NCBI GenBank assembly: GCA_050302175.1
Contig: JBNLAN010000015.1
Location: 1-21,488, forward strand
Reading direction: 5' to 3'
Source of the DNA: JBNLAN01 sp050302175
GTDB taxonomy: Bacteria; Pseudomonadota; Zetaproteobacteria; Mariprofundales; Mariprofundaceae
DNA length: 21,488 bases
Shown here: piece after piece, positions 6,995-14,012 of the stretch
Layout of the letters: every line of letters starts with the position of its first letter
How positions within the stretch are numbered: the stretch's first letter is position 1
Made by a program: the position numbers and the translations under genes
Notes under the pieces: model-generated
Told to the model about the DNA's origin: nothing
Seen by the model: the letters and a program-made list of their open reading frames with translations, nothing else
Database searches by the model: none

Positions 6995-7528
6995 ATGTCA
7001 CGAATTGGAAAAATGCCGATCACGATCCCTGCCGGAGTGGAAGTTACCATTGGCGCGGATAGCGTGAAGGTGAAAGGCAAGAAGGGCGAAATGAGTGCGC
7101 CGCTGTTTAAGGGTGTCACTGTTTCACAGGAAGGCGATACGCTGACTGTGGATTGCGCCGATCTTGGCAGCAAAGAGATGAAGTCAAACTTCGGTTTGGT
7201 TCGTGCCCTGCTGGCCAACAACGTCAAGGGAGTTAGCGAAGGCTTCGAGCGTGTGCTCGAACTGCGCGGTGTGGGTTATCGTGCCCAGGCGCAGGGCCAG
7301 AAGCTGAATCTTTCGCTCGGTTTTTCGCATCCAGTGGTTTATGACCTGCCTGCCGGTATCAGCGCGCAGGTTGAGCAGAGCCGTATTACTATTTCCGGCT
7401 TCGACAAGCAGAAGGTTGGTCAGGTTGCAGCCGAGATTCGTTCGATCCGTCCGCCTGAGCCTTATAAGGGTAAGGGTGTTCGTTATGATGGCGAATACGT
7501 GATGATGAAGGAAGGCAAGAAGGCCTAA
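6995..7528 (+). CDS. rplF: 50S ribosomal protein L6 (uL6)
   Basis: L6 (177 residues) has two related beta-alpha domains and lies near the GTPase centre. Seen: MSRIGKMPITIPAGVEVTI, ALLANNVKGVSEGFERVLEL, the domain link GVGYRAQAQGQKLNLSLGFS, and the C-terminal signature IRSIRPPEPYKGKGVRYDGE (about 148-167). The gene is followed by the longest spacer so far in the superoperon (57 bases), which contains a hairpin before rplR. Confidence 0.98.
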   Translation: MSRIGKMPITIPAGVEVTIGADSVKVKGKKGEMSAPLFKGVTVSQEGDTLTVDCADLGSKEMKSNFGLVRALLANNVKGVSEGFERVLELRGVGYRAQAQGQKLNLSLGFSHPVVYDLPAGISAQVEQSRITISGFDKQKVGQVAAEIRSIRPPEPYKGKGVRYDGEYVMMKEGKKA

Positions 7529-7537
7529 AAGTTTAAC

Positions 7538-7558
7538 GGGCAGGCTGTATAGCCGCCC
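7538..7558 (+). other. Hairpin in the rplF-rplR spacer
   Basis: GGGC (7538-7541) pairs with GCCC (7555-7558) and GGCT (7543-7546) with AGCC (7551-7554), leaving one bulged A and a GTAT loop. No T-run follows, so it is not an intrinsic terminator. The position suggests an mRNA structure that could affect RNA processing or feedback control in the middle of spc; that role is inference. Confidence 0.5.
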
Positions 7559-7585
7559 AAGAGTTTGCGATCAGGAGAAAGGAAG

Positions 7586-7939
7586 ATGCCTGCAAAGCGT
7601 TATGAAAACAATGGTGCTATCCGTCGCGCGAATCGTGTGCGTTCAAGGGTTAAGGCCTCCGGCCGTTTGCGCCTGAGCGTATTTCGCTCTGCGCGTCATG
7701 TGTATGCCCAGGTGATTGATGATGCCGCCGGAAAAACTCTGGTGTCAGCTTCAAGCCTCGATAAGGGCATGAAGGGGGGCGCCAACATTGCTGCCGCCGA
7801 AGCGGTTGGTAAGTTGCTGGCCGAGCGCGCCAAGAAGGCCGGAATCGAAGAGGTTGCCTTTGATCGCGGTCGTTTTGCCTACCATGGCCGTGTGAGGGCG
7901 CTTGCTGAAGGCGCTCGTACCGGCGGACTGAAGTTCTAG
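7586..7939 (+). CDS. rplR: 50S ribosomal protein L18 (uL18)
   Basis: L18 (117 residues from this start, the usual length) brings 5S rRNA into the 50S subunit with L5 and L25. It has the basic N-terminus with RANRVRSRVKASGRLRLSVF, then RSARHVYAQVIDD, and the C-terminal DRGRFAYHGRVRALAEGAR. An in-frame TTG at 7565 would add seven residues. I prefer ATG 7586, since the AGGAG at 7573-7577 lies between the two candidates and fits only the latter. Confidence 0.96.
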   Translation: MPAKRYENNGAIRRANRVRSRVKASGRLRLSVFRSARHVYAQVIDDAAGKTLVSASSLDKGMKGGANIAAAEAVGKLLAERAKKAGIEEVAFDRGRFAYHGRVRALAEGARTGGLKF

Positions 7940-7952
7940 GAGATCAACGAAA

Positions 7953-8435
7953 ATGATCAATGCAGACGAATTGGAATTAACTGAAAAACTGGTCAACGTG
8001 AATCGCGTGGCCAAGGTTGTGGCAGGCGGCCGTCGTTTCGGCTTCTCGGCTCTGGTGGTTGTGGGTGATGGCGACGGTCACGTCGGTTTCGGCCATGCCA
8101 AGGCCAAGGAGGTTCCGGAAGCGATCCGCAAGGCAACCGAAGAGGCCAAGAAGGGTCTGATCTTTGTGCCACGCAAGCGGGGCAGTATTCATTATGAAGT
8201 GATCGGGCGTCAGGACTCTTCACGTGTGATGCTGAAGCCGGCATCGGAAGGTACAGGCGTTATCGCCGGTTCCACCGTGCGCGCCGTGCTGGATGCCGTA
8301 GGCATTCGCGATATTCTGACCAAGAGTCTGGGTTCGCGTAATCCGCTGAACTTGGTTCGTGCCACTTTCAATGGTCTGAAGTCACTGGAATCACCTGAGC
8401 AGGTCAAGGCCCGTTGCGGCAAGACCGCAGCCTAG
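7953..8435 (+). CDS. rpsE: 30S ribosomal protein S5 (uS5)
   Basis: S5 (160 residues) borders the mRNA entry channel and affects decoding fidelity. Its double-stranded-RNA-binding-like N-terminal domain includes the loop RVAKVVAGGRRFGFSAL (about 14-30), which bears spectinomycin-resistance positions in E. coli; the usual KGGR is AGGR here. The rest is regular: VVVGDGDGHVGFGHAKAKEV, LKPASEGTGVIAGSTVRAVL and NPLNLVRATFNGL. It lies 13 bases after rplR and 18 before rpmD. Confidence 0.97.
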   Translation: MINADELELTEKLVNVNRVAKVVAGGRRFGFSALVVVGDGDGHVGFGHAKAKEVPEAIRKATEEAKKGLIFVPRKRGSIHYEVIGRQDSSRVMLKPASEGTGVIAGSTVRAVLDAVGIRDILTKSLGSRNPLNLVRATFNGLKSLESPEQVKARCGKTAA

Positions 8436-8453
8436 GCATTGAGGAGTTAAGTA

Positions 8454-8645
8454 ATGGCTAAGAAAGATACGATCCGTATCCGCCAGTATAAGAGCGGTAT
8501 CGGATACTCGAAAGATCAACGGGCCACTCTGATAGGGCTGGGGCTCCGCCGTATGCATCAGGTCGTTGAGCTCGAAGATACGCCGGCAGTTCGCGGAATG
8601 GTGAACAAGGTTTCCCATCTGGTTCGCATTGAGGCTGGGGAGTAA
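8454..8645 (+). CDS. rpmD: 50S ribosomal protein L30 (uL30)
   Basis: L30 (63 residues) is a small 50S protein absent from some bacterial lineages. It reads KKDTIRIRQYKSGIGYSKDQ, then RATLIGLGLRRMHQVVELED and a terminal VNKVSHLVRIEAGE, matching the family from end to end. GAGGAG at 8441-8446 precedes the ATG at 8454. It sits in its standard place between rpsE and rplO. Confidence 0.97.
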   Translation: MAKKDTIRIRQYKSGIGYSKDQRATLIGLGLRRMHQVVELEDTPAVRGMVNKVSHLVRIEAGE

Positions 8646-8650
8646 CAGTG

Positions 8651-9100
8651 ATGAAACTGAATGAAATTAAACCGACCGAAGGTTCGCGTCGCGATCGTAA
8701 GCGTCTGGGTTGCGGTGTTGGTACCGGCCAGGGCAAGACCGGTGGCCGTGGCCACAAGGGTCAGAAGTCCCGCTCCGGCGGCAAAGTTGCACGTGGTTTT
8801 GAAGGTGGCCAGATGCCGCTGGCACGTCGTTTGCCAAAGCGCGGATTTACTTCTACCAATAAGAAGAGCTTTCAGCTGGTGAATGTTGCCCAGCTTGAGC
8901 GTTTCGATGCCGGCAGCAATGTTGATGCAGCGGCACTGTATGAAGCGGGTCTCGTGCGCAACGCCGTCGATCCGATCAAGGTGCTGGCCGAAGGCGAGCT
9001 GACCAAGAAACTGAACGTGGTTGCCGCAGCAGCATCTGCCGCAGCAGCCAAGAAAATTGAAGCGGCCGGTGGTTCACTGACGCTGCCAGAGGCTGGCTAA
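8651..9100 (+). CDS. rplO: 50S ribosomal protein L15 (uL15)
   Basis: L15 (149 residues from this start) is a late 50S assembly protein. The glycine- and lysine-rich N-terminal extension RLGCGVGTGQGKTGGRGHKG (19-38) threads into rRNA. It is followed by GFEGGQMPLARRLPKRGFTS and a globular domain with an alanine-rich stretch (VVAAAASAAAAKKIEAAGG). ATG 8651 lies 8 bases after GGGGAG (8637-8642) and is preferred over the in-frame GTG just upstream at 8648. The TAA shares a base with the secY start (TAATG). Confidence 0.97.
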   Translation: MKLNEIKPTEGSRRDRKRLGCGVGTGQGKTGGRGHKGQKSRSGGKVARGFEGGQMPLARRLPKRGFTSTNKKSFQLVNVAQLERFDAGSNVDAAALYEAGLVRNAVDPIKVLAEGELTKKLNVVAAAASAAAAKKIEAAGGSLTLPEAG

Positions 9101-10440
9101 TGGCTCTTACCGATCAGGTTAACCAGATGGCCGGACTTGCCAATGTTGGCAAGATTCCGGAGTTGAAGAAGCGCATCCTGTTTACGCTCGGCATGCTGCT
9201 GGTGTACCGTCTGGGCGCGCATATTCCTGTGCCCGGCATCGATGCGGCTGTATTGGCTGAATTCTTCAATCAGGCGAAAGGCAGCCTCTTGGGCCTGTTC
9301 GATATGTTCTCGGGTGGTGCGCTTTCGCGTATGACCATCTTCGCTCTCGGAATTATGCCGTATATTTCGGCTGCCATTATCCTGCAGCTGATGACTGTGG
9401 TTTCCCCCCGGCTGGAGCAGCTGAAGAAAGAGGGTGAGGCCGGGCGTCGCAAGATCACCCAGTATACCCGTTACGGCACCGTGTTTTTGGCGCTGTTTCA
9501 GGCGACCGGTATGGCCATCGGTTTTGAGACCATGTCGGTGGGCGGCACCTCAGTGGTGATTGAGCCGGGCTGGGGTTTCCGCATGATGGCGATTATTACG
9601 CTGGTGACCGGCACCATCTTCCTTATGTGGGTGGGTGAGCAGATTACCGAGCGCGGCATCGGCAATGGTATTTCACTGATTATTTTCGCTGGTATCGTGG
9701 CAGGCCTGCCTTCCGCAGTTGGTGGTACGCTGGAGCTTGCACGCACAGGCGACTACACCCCGTTTACCGTGCTGGGCCTGTTCATTATATCGATTATCGT
9801 GACCTGGCTGGTGGTGATGTTCGAGCGTGCACAGCGTCGTATTCCGGTACAGTACGCCAAACGTCAGGTCGGTAATCGTCTCTATGGCGGCAAGGCTTCG
9901 TTCCTGCCCCTGAAGGTCAACACTGCGGGCGTGATTCCTCCGATCTTTGCCTCATCGCTGATCCTGCTGCCGGCAACCTTTGCACAGTTCACCAAGGATG
10001 TGCCGGGTTTTGAGTGGCTGGGCGATATGGCTGCCATGATGGCACCGGGCCAGTGGCTCTATATGAGCCTGTTCGTCGGCCTGATCGTATTTTTCTGCTT
10101 CTTCTATACTGCCATTGTATTCAACCCGAAGGATACGGCGGACAATCTGAAGAAGAGCGGCGGTTTTATTCCGGGGATTCGTCCGGGGCAGAAGACTGCC
10201 GAGTATGTGGATTCGGTGCTGACACGGATTACCGTGGTGGGTGCTGTGTATGTGGCTTTGATTTGTCTGGTGCCTGACTTCCTGCGTATGGCTTTAACTT
10301 CGGTTCCCTTCTATTTCGGCGGTACCAGCTTGCTGATTGTGGTGGTGGTGACCATGGATACCATGACGCAGATTCAGTCGCATCTCATGAGCCATCAATA
10401 CGAAGGCTTGATGAAGCAGGCACGCCTGAAAACCCGTTGA
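9100..10440 (+). CDS. secY: Preprotein translocase subunit SecY
   Basis: SecY (446 residues) forms the protein-conducting channel of the inner membrane with SecE and SecG. About ten hydrophobic segments are visible. Markers include YRLGAHIPVPGIDAAVLAEF near the N-terminus, the plug region with GLFDMFSGGALSRMTIFALG, the QLMTVVSPRLEQLKKEGEAG loop, VIPPIFASSLILLPAT, and KSGGFIPGIRPGQKTAEYVD in the cytoplasmic loop that meets SecA and the ribosome. The start overlaps the rplO stop and the TGA overlaps the adk ATG. The tight coupling links translocon supply to ribosome synthesis. Confidence 0.98.
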   Translation: MALTDQVNQMAGLANVGKIPELKKRILFTLGMLLVYRLGAHIPVPGIDAAVLAEFFNQAKGSLLGLFDMFSGGALSRMTIFALGIMPYISAAIILQLMTVVSPRLEQLKKEGEAGRRKITQYTRYGTVFLALFQATGMAIGFETMSVGGTSVVIEPGWGFRMMAIITLVTGTIFLMWVGEQITERGIGNGISLIIFAGIVAGLPSAVGGTLELARTGDYTPFTVLGLFIISIIVTWLVVMFERAQRRIPVQYAKRQVGNRLYGGKASFLPLKVNTAGVIPPIFASSLILLPATFAQFTKDVPGFEWLGDMAAMMAPGQWLYMSLFVGLIVFFCFFYTAIVFNPKDTADNLKKSGGFIPGIRPGQKTAEYVDSVLTRITVVGAVYVALICLVPDFLRMALTSVPFYFGGTSLLIVVVVTMDTMTQIQSHLMSHQYEGLMKQARLKTR

Positions 10441-11084
10441 TGAACATTCTGCTGTTTGGCCCTCCCGGCGTTGGTAAAGGCACACAGGGAGTCAAGCTCG
10501 CCGAGGACCTCAAGATCGCACAGTTTGCGATGGGCGACATTCTGCGGGCGGCGGTCAAGGCAGAAACAGCGCTTGGCCTGCGTGCCAAGGAGTTTATGAA
10601 CGCCGGTCAGCTGGTGCCGGATGAAGTGGTGATCGGCATGATCGAAGAGCGCATCGAAGGTGAGGATGCGAAGAACGGTTTTCTGCTCGACGGCTTTCCG
10701 CGCAATGTGTCGCAGGCGCGTGCGCTGAACGATATGTTGGGCAAACATGGCATGGAAATGGACCGCATTGTGTTCATGGAAGCGCCTGAAAAAGCCCTGC
10801 TGGAAAGGCTTTGTGGACGACTGATTTGCAGGGCTTGCGGTTTTGGATTTCATCGGCAGTATTCGCCCCCCCGTAAAGAGGGCATTTGTGATCGGTGCGG
10901 CGGTGAATTGTACCAGCGCGACGATGATAAAGAGGATGTGATTGCCGATCGCTTGCATGTATATCGTGAGCAGACGCAACCGCTGATTGAGTTTTATCGC
11001 AGTATGGATGCATATCGACAGATTGATGCGTCCGGCGAGATGGATTTGGTGTATACCAAACTGAAAAAAGTGGTAACTGAGTAA
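10440..11084 (+). CDS. adk: Adenylate kinase, zinc-lid form with altered AMP-site residue
   Basis: This 214-residue NMP kinase interconverts ATP + AMP and 2 ADP in the cytoplasm. The P-loop is GPPGVGKGT (7-15); catalytic arginines are visible at R36, R88, R127, R160 and R171. The lid carries a four-cysteine zinc site at C130, C133, C150 and C153. Odd point: the AMP-binding motif normally written STGD (E. coli S30-T31) is AMGD here (A30-M31, FAMGDILR), so the threonine that contacts the adenine of AMP is methionine. FPRT is FPRN. The rest argues for a working Adk rather than a UMP/CMP kinase. ATG 10440 overlaps the secY TGA; an in-frame TTG at 10437 is less likely. Confidence 0.96.
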   Translation: MNILLFGPPGVGKGTQGVKLAEDLKIAQFAMGDILRAAVKAETALGLRAKEFMNAGQLVPDEVVIGMIEERIEGEDAKNGFLLDGFPRNVSQARALNDMLGKHGMEMDRIVFMEAPEKALLERLCGRLICRACGFGFHRQYSPPRKEGICDRCGGELYQRDDDKEDVIADRLHVYREQTQPLIEFYRSMDAYRQIDASGEMDLVYTKLKKVVTE

Positions 11085-11102
11085 GGAGCTGGAACAGAAA
11101 GG

Positions 11103-11321
11103 ATGGCGAAAGAAGATATTATTGAAATGTCTGGGGAAGTGGTTGAAAAGCTTCCGAATGCCATGTTTAAAGTTGTTCTGGAAAATGGCCACGAGGTGCT
11201 TTGCACCATCTCCGGCAAGATGCGTAAGTATTACATTCGTATCCTGCCGGGCGATAAGGTGACGGTGGAGATTTCTCCATACGACCTGACCCGCGGTCGC
11301 ATCAGTTACCGCGAGAAATAA
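11103..11321 (+). CDS. infA: Translation initiation factor IF-1
   Basis: IF-1 (72 residues, exactly the usual size) is an OB-fold protein that blocks the 30S A site during initiation. The sequence runs MAKEDIIEMSGEVVEKLPNA, then FKVVLENGHEVLCTISGKMR and ends with GDKVTVEISPYDLTRGRISY. AAGGAG at 11083-11088 precedes the ATG. Retention of infA between adk and rpmJ is an ancestral arrangement; E. coli has moved it elsewhere. No map (methionine aminopeptidase) gene is present here, although it often lies at this spot. Confidence 0.98.
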   Translation: MAKEDIIEMSGEVVEKLPNAMFKVVLENGHEVLCTISGKMRKYYIRILPGDKVTVEISPYDLTRGRISYREK

Positions 11322-11325
11322 AGAG

Positions 11326-11341
11326 GTCGGCCAAGGCCGAC
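11326..11341 (+). other. Perfect short palindrome in the infA-rpmJ spacer
   Basis: GTCGGCC (11326-11332) and GGCCGAC (11335-11341) are perfect inverted copies separated by AA, forming a stem of five or six GC-rich pairs. A GTAAAC sequence rather than a T-run follows, so it does not look like an intrinsic terminator. It could be an mRNA processing or stability element within the operon; the function is unknown. Confidence 0.5.
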
Positions 11342-11359
11342 GTAAACAGGAGATGGTCT

Positions 11360-11473
11360 GTGAAGGTCCGTGCATCTGTAAAGAAAATGTGTAACAAGTG
11401 CCAGGTAATTCGCCGCAGAGGTATTGTGCGGATTATTTGTGACAACCCGCGCCACAAACAGCGCCAGGGTTGA
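11360..11473 (+). CDS. rpmJ: 50S ribosomal protein L36 (bL36), zinc-binding form
   Basis: This 37-codon gene is easily missed because of its size and its GTG start. It reads MKVRASVKKMCNKCQVIRRR followed by GIVRIICDNPRHKQRQG and TGA. The zinc ligands of the zinc-type L36 are all there: C11, C14, C27 and H32. L36 is the smallest 50S protein and helps organise 23S rRNA near the L7/L12 stalk base. AGGAG at 11348-11352 serves the GTG at 11360. Its place between infA and rpsM is the classical one. Confidence 0.97.
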   Translation: MKVRASVKKMCNKCQVIRRRGIVRIICDNPRHKQRQG

Positions 11474-11508
11474 GTGGTGTCTTGCAGATATTGGTATTGA
11501 TCGCTAGT

Positions 11509-11531
11509 GTGCCGAACCTTTTTGTTGGCAC
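11509..11531 (+). promoter_or_regulatory. Stem-loop in the rpmJ-rpsM spacer (possible alpha-operon leader)
   Basis: The 74-base spacer before rpsM contains GTGCC (11509-11513) paired with GGCAC (11527-11531) and AAC (11515-11517) paired with GTT (11524-11526), with one bulged G and a CTTTTT loop. It ends 4 bases before the GAGGAGG ribosome binding site (11536-11542). E. coli S4 represses the alpha operon at the rpsM leader by a pseudoknot; this structure sits at the equivalent place but I cannot show homology. A weak promoter-like pair, TTGCAG (11482-11487) and TAGTGT (11505-11510) with 17-base spacing, is also there. Confidence 0.35.
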
Positions 11532-11547
11532 CCTTGAGGAGGCGTAA

Positions 11548-11916
11548 GTGGCTCGTATAGCCGGTGTAAATATTCCGACGCAGAAGCGCATTGAAATCGC
11601 TCTGACGTATATTTTTGGGATTGGCCTGTCCAGCTCCCAGCAGATCCTTGCGAAGGCGAAGGTAGACCCTAACGCGCGCGTGAAGGATCTGAGCGATGAC
11701 GAAGTGGCGAAGATTCGTACCGTTATCGATAAAGATTTTGATGTTGAAGGTGATTTGCGCCGCGAAGTCGCCATGAATATCAAGCGCATGACCGATCTCG
11801 GTTGCTACAGAGGCCTGCGTCATCGTAAGGGCCTGCCGGTTCGCGGTCAGCGCAGCAAGACCAACGCCCGTACTCGTAAGGGCCCACGCCGCACTGTTGC
11901 CGGCAAGAACAAGTAA
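11548..11916 (+). CDS. rpsM: 30S ribosomal protein S13 (uS13)
   Basis: S13 (122 residues) lies in the 30S head and contacts the P-site tRNA and the bridge to L5. It starts MARIAGVNIPTQKRIEIALT and contains IFGIGLSSSQQILAKAKVD (a helix-two-turns-helix-like region), DLGCYRGLRHRKGLPVRGQR and the basic tail TNARTRKGPRRTVAGKNK. The GTG at 11548 is fixed by GAGGAGG at 11536-11542. It is the first gene of the alpha block. Confidence 0.98.
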   Translation: MARIAGVNIPTQKRIEIALTYIFGIGLSSSQQILAKAKVDPNARVKDLSDDEVAKIRTVIDKDFDVEGDLRREVAMNIKRMTDLGCYRGLRHRKGLPVRGQRSKTNARTRKGPRRTVAGKNK

Positions 11917-11929
11917 CCGGGGTTAATTC

Positions 11930-12331
11930 ATGGCTAGTCCGAAAGCAAACAAGGCTGCATCAGGTAAAAAGCGTGCTCGCAAGAACATTGCGACTGCTGT
12001 TGCGCATATCAAGGCCTCTTTTAATAACACCATTATCACCTTCACCGATGAAGCGGGTAACACCATCAGCTGGGCAACCAGCGGCGGTGCCGGTTTCAGG
12101 GGTTCGCGCAAGAGCACTCCATTCGCAGCACAGGTTGCCGCGGAAGATGCCGCCAAGAAGGCGATGGAGCATGGTGTGAAGAATGTTTCTGTGCTGGTTC
12201 GCGGTCCGGGTTCCGGGCGTGAGTCCGCCCTGCGTGCAATCGCTGCCGCAGGCCTGAATGTTACGGCAATCCGTGATGTTACCCCAATCCCGCACAATGG
12301 TTGCCGCCCTCCGAAGCGGCGCCGTGTATAA
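11930..12331 (+). CDS. rpsK: 30S ribosomal protein S11 (uS11)
   Basis: S11 (133 residues) lies on the 30S platform near the E site and the Shine-Dalgarno helix. A basic N-terminal extension of about 20 residues precedes NIATAVAHIKASFNNTIITF. GNTISWATSGGAGFRGSRKS, VLVRGPGSGRESALRAIAAA and the C-terminal signature DVTPIPHNGCRPPKRRRV follow. It lies 13 bases after rpsM and 19 before rpsD. Confidence 0.98.
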   Translation: MASPKANKAASGKKRARKNIATAVAHIKASFNNTIITFTDEAGNTISWATSGGAGFRGSRKSTPFAAQVAAEDAAKKAMEHGVKNVSVLVRGPGSGRESALRAIAAAGLNVTAIRDVTPIPHNGCRPPKRRRV

Positions 12332-12350
12332 GTTTAGGAGCGCTTGAGTT

Positions 12351-12983
12351 ATGGCCCGTTATCTTGATGCCAAATGCCGTCTTTGCCGGCGTGAGGGTGA
12401 AAAACTGCACCTGAAAGGTGGTAAATGCTATTCGGACAAATGCCCGATTGAGCGCCGCCCCTATGCTCCAGGTATGCACGGACAGTCGCGTCGCGGCCCA
12501 CGTCCGTCGGACTATGGCGTGCAGTTGCGCGAAAAGCAGAAAGTAAAGCGTATTTACGGTCTGCAGGAGAAGCAGTTCCGCCGTTATTTCAAAATCGCCG
12601 ACCGTATGCATGGCGTTACCGGTCTGAACTTGTTGCAGCTTCTGGAGAGCCGTCTGGATAACGTGGTTTTCCGCATGGGGCTCGCCTCATCCCGCACCGA
12701 AGCGCGTCAGGTCGTGCGCCATAATCAGGTGAAGGTGAATGGTGGCATTGTGAACATTCCGTCTTATCGCGTCCGCATTGGTGCCCGTGTTGAGCTGACC
12801 GATGCTGCGAAAGAGCACCTGCGTGTGAATGCTTCCACCGAAGCTGCAGCGCAGCGCGGTATTGCCGAATGGCTGGATGTTGATATCGCAAGCCGTCAGG
12901 GCATGTTCCGCGAACTGCCTGCACGCGATCAGCTTGATCCGGGTATCCGCGAACAGCTGATTGTAGAACTTTACTCTAAGTAA
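12351..12983 (+). CDS. rpsD: 30S ribosomal protein S4 (uS4), four-cysteine form
   Basis: S4 (210 residues) nucleates assembly of the 30S body and in E. coli is the repressor of the alpha operon. The N-terminal zinc-type motif is intact: C9, C12, C26 and C31. RRPYAPGMHGQSRRGPRPSD is next, then the S4 RNA-binding domain (about 100-165) with LESRLDNVVFRMGLASSRTE and RQVVRHNQVKVNGGIVNIPS. If autoregulation exists here, the nearest candidate leader is the stem-loop before rpsM. It lies 19 bases before rpoA. Confidence 0.98.
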   Translation: MARYLDAKCRLCRREGEKLHLKGGKCYSDKCPIERRPYAPGMHGQSRRGPRPSDYGVQLREKQKVKRIYGLQEKQFRRYFKIADRMHGVTGLNLLQLLESRLDNVVFRMGLASSRTEARQVVRHNQVKVNGGIVNIPSYRVRIGARVELTDAAKEHLRVNASTEAAAQRGIAEWLDVDIASRQGMFRELPARDQLDPGIREQLIVELYSK

Positions 12984-13002
12984 GATCTGAGGACATAAGC
13001 GT

Positions 13003-13977
13003 ATGGATTTGATTAAACCACGTTCGGTTGCAGTCGAAGAGACTGTTGCCGGCCGCACCGCCAAGATTGTATTCGAGCCGCTCGAAAGAGGTTATGGCAC
13101 CACGCTCGGCAACAGCCTGCGTCGTGTATTGCTCTCTTCGCTGCCGGGTAGCGCTATTACTTCCGTCAGCTTTGAAGGTGTGAAGCACGAGTTCGATACC
13201 ATCAAGGGCGTTCGTGAAGACGTGATGGATATCATCCTGTCGCTGAAAGAGATTGATCTGCGCATGGACAGCGCTGGCCCTGCCAATGTCTCCCTGGATG
13301 TGCGCGGTCAGAGTATTGTGACTGCCGGCGATCTGAAGTGCGGCGCCGATGTGAGCGTGCTCAACCCGGATCTGGTGATTGCGCATCTCAACGAAGATGG
13401 TGCCCTGAAGATGGATGCAACGGTTGAGAAGGGCCGCGGCTATGTGCCGGCTCAGGATCGTGATAATTCCGGCAACCCGATCGGCCGCCTGATGGTGGAT
13501 GCATCGTTCTCGCCTGTTCGCCGGGTGGCAACACGCGTTGAAGATGCTCGTGTTGGCCAGAAGACCAACTACGACAAGCTGATTATGGAGATCGAAACCA
13601 ACGGTGCACTTTCACCGGAAGAGGCGATTGGTCAGGCAGCAAGCATTATTCAGGATCAGCTGGCTGTGTTTGCTGATTTCAACGCGCTCGAAGCGCCTGC
13701 GGCTCAGGCCAGCGAAGGCGAAGGTCTGGAAGCGCTGCTGGCGCAGCCGATCGATCACCTCGATCTCTCGGTTCGTTCCATGAACTGCCTGAAGAGCGAT
13801 AATGTTTTTTATGTGGGTGATCTGGTGCAGCGCACCGAGCAGGAGATGCTGCGCACCCCGAACTTCGGCCGCAAGTCGTTGACTGAAATCAAGGAAGTGC
13901 TTGCCAGCATGGATCTTGCGCTGGGAATGCAGCTCGAAGACTGGCCTTCCCAGGAACTGCACGGCCCCGAGGCCTAA
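13003..13977 (+). CDS. rpoA: DNA-directed RNA polymerase subunit alpha
   Basis: Alpha (324 residues; 329 in E. coli) dimerises to start RNA polymerase assembly and uses its C-terminal domain to bind UP elements and activators. The N-terminal domain (about 1-230) shows PLERGYGTTLGNSLRRVLLS, the dimer and beta contact region. A flexible linker (about 231-248, rich in A, E and G) leads to the C-terminal domain with LDLSVRSMNCLKSDNVFYVG, which keeps the DNA-binding arginine of VRS-NCLK, and PNFGRKSLTEIKEVLASMDL. Both domains are intact. Confidence 0.98.
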   Translation: MDLIKPRSVAVEETVAGRTAKIVFEPLERGYGTTLGNSLRRVLLSSLPGSAITSVSFEGVKHEFDTIKGVREDVMDIILSLKEIDLRMDSAGPANVSLDVRGQSIVTAGDLKCGADVSVLNPDLVIAHLNEDGALKMDATVEKGRGYVPAQDRDNSGNPIGRLMVDASFSPVRRVATRVEDARVGQKTNYDKLIMEIETNGALSPEEAIGQAASIIQDQLAVFADFNALEAPAAQASEGEGLEALLAQPIDHLDLSVRSMNCLKSDNVFYVGDLVQRTEQEMLRTPNFGRKSLTEIKEVLASMDLALGMQLEDWPSQELHGPEA

Positions 13978-14012
13978 GGCCCGGAGCTTAAGGATTATAG
14001 AGGTATCTTGAG

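Noticed and set aside
10395..11375. 326-codon open frame on the - strand across secY, adk and infA
   Set aside because: Antisense to three recognised genes in tight overlap; its composition (many H, Q, I, L) is that of a shadow frame.
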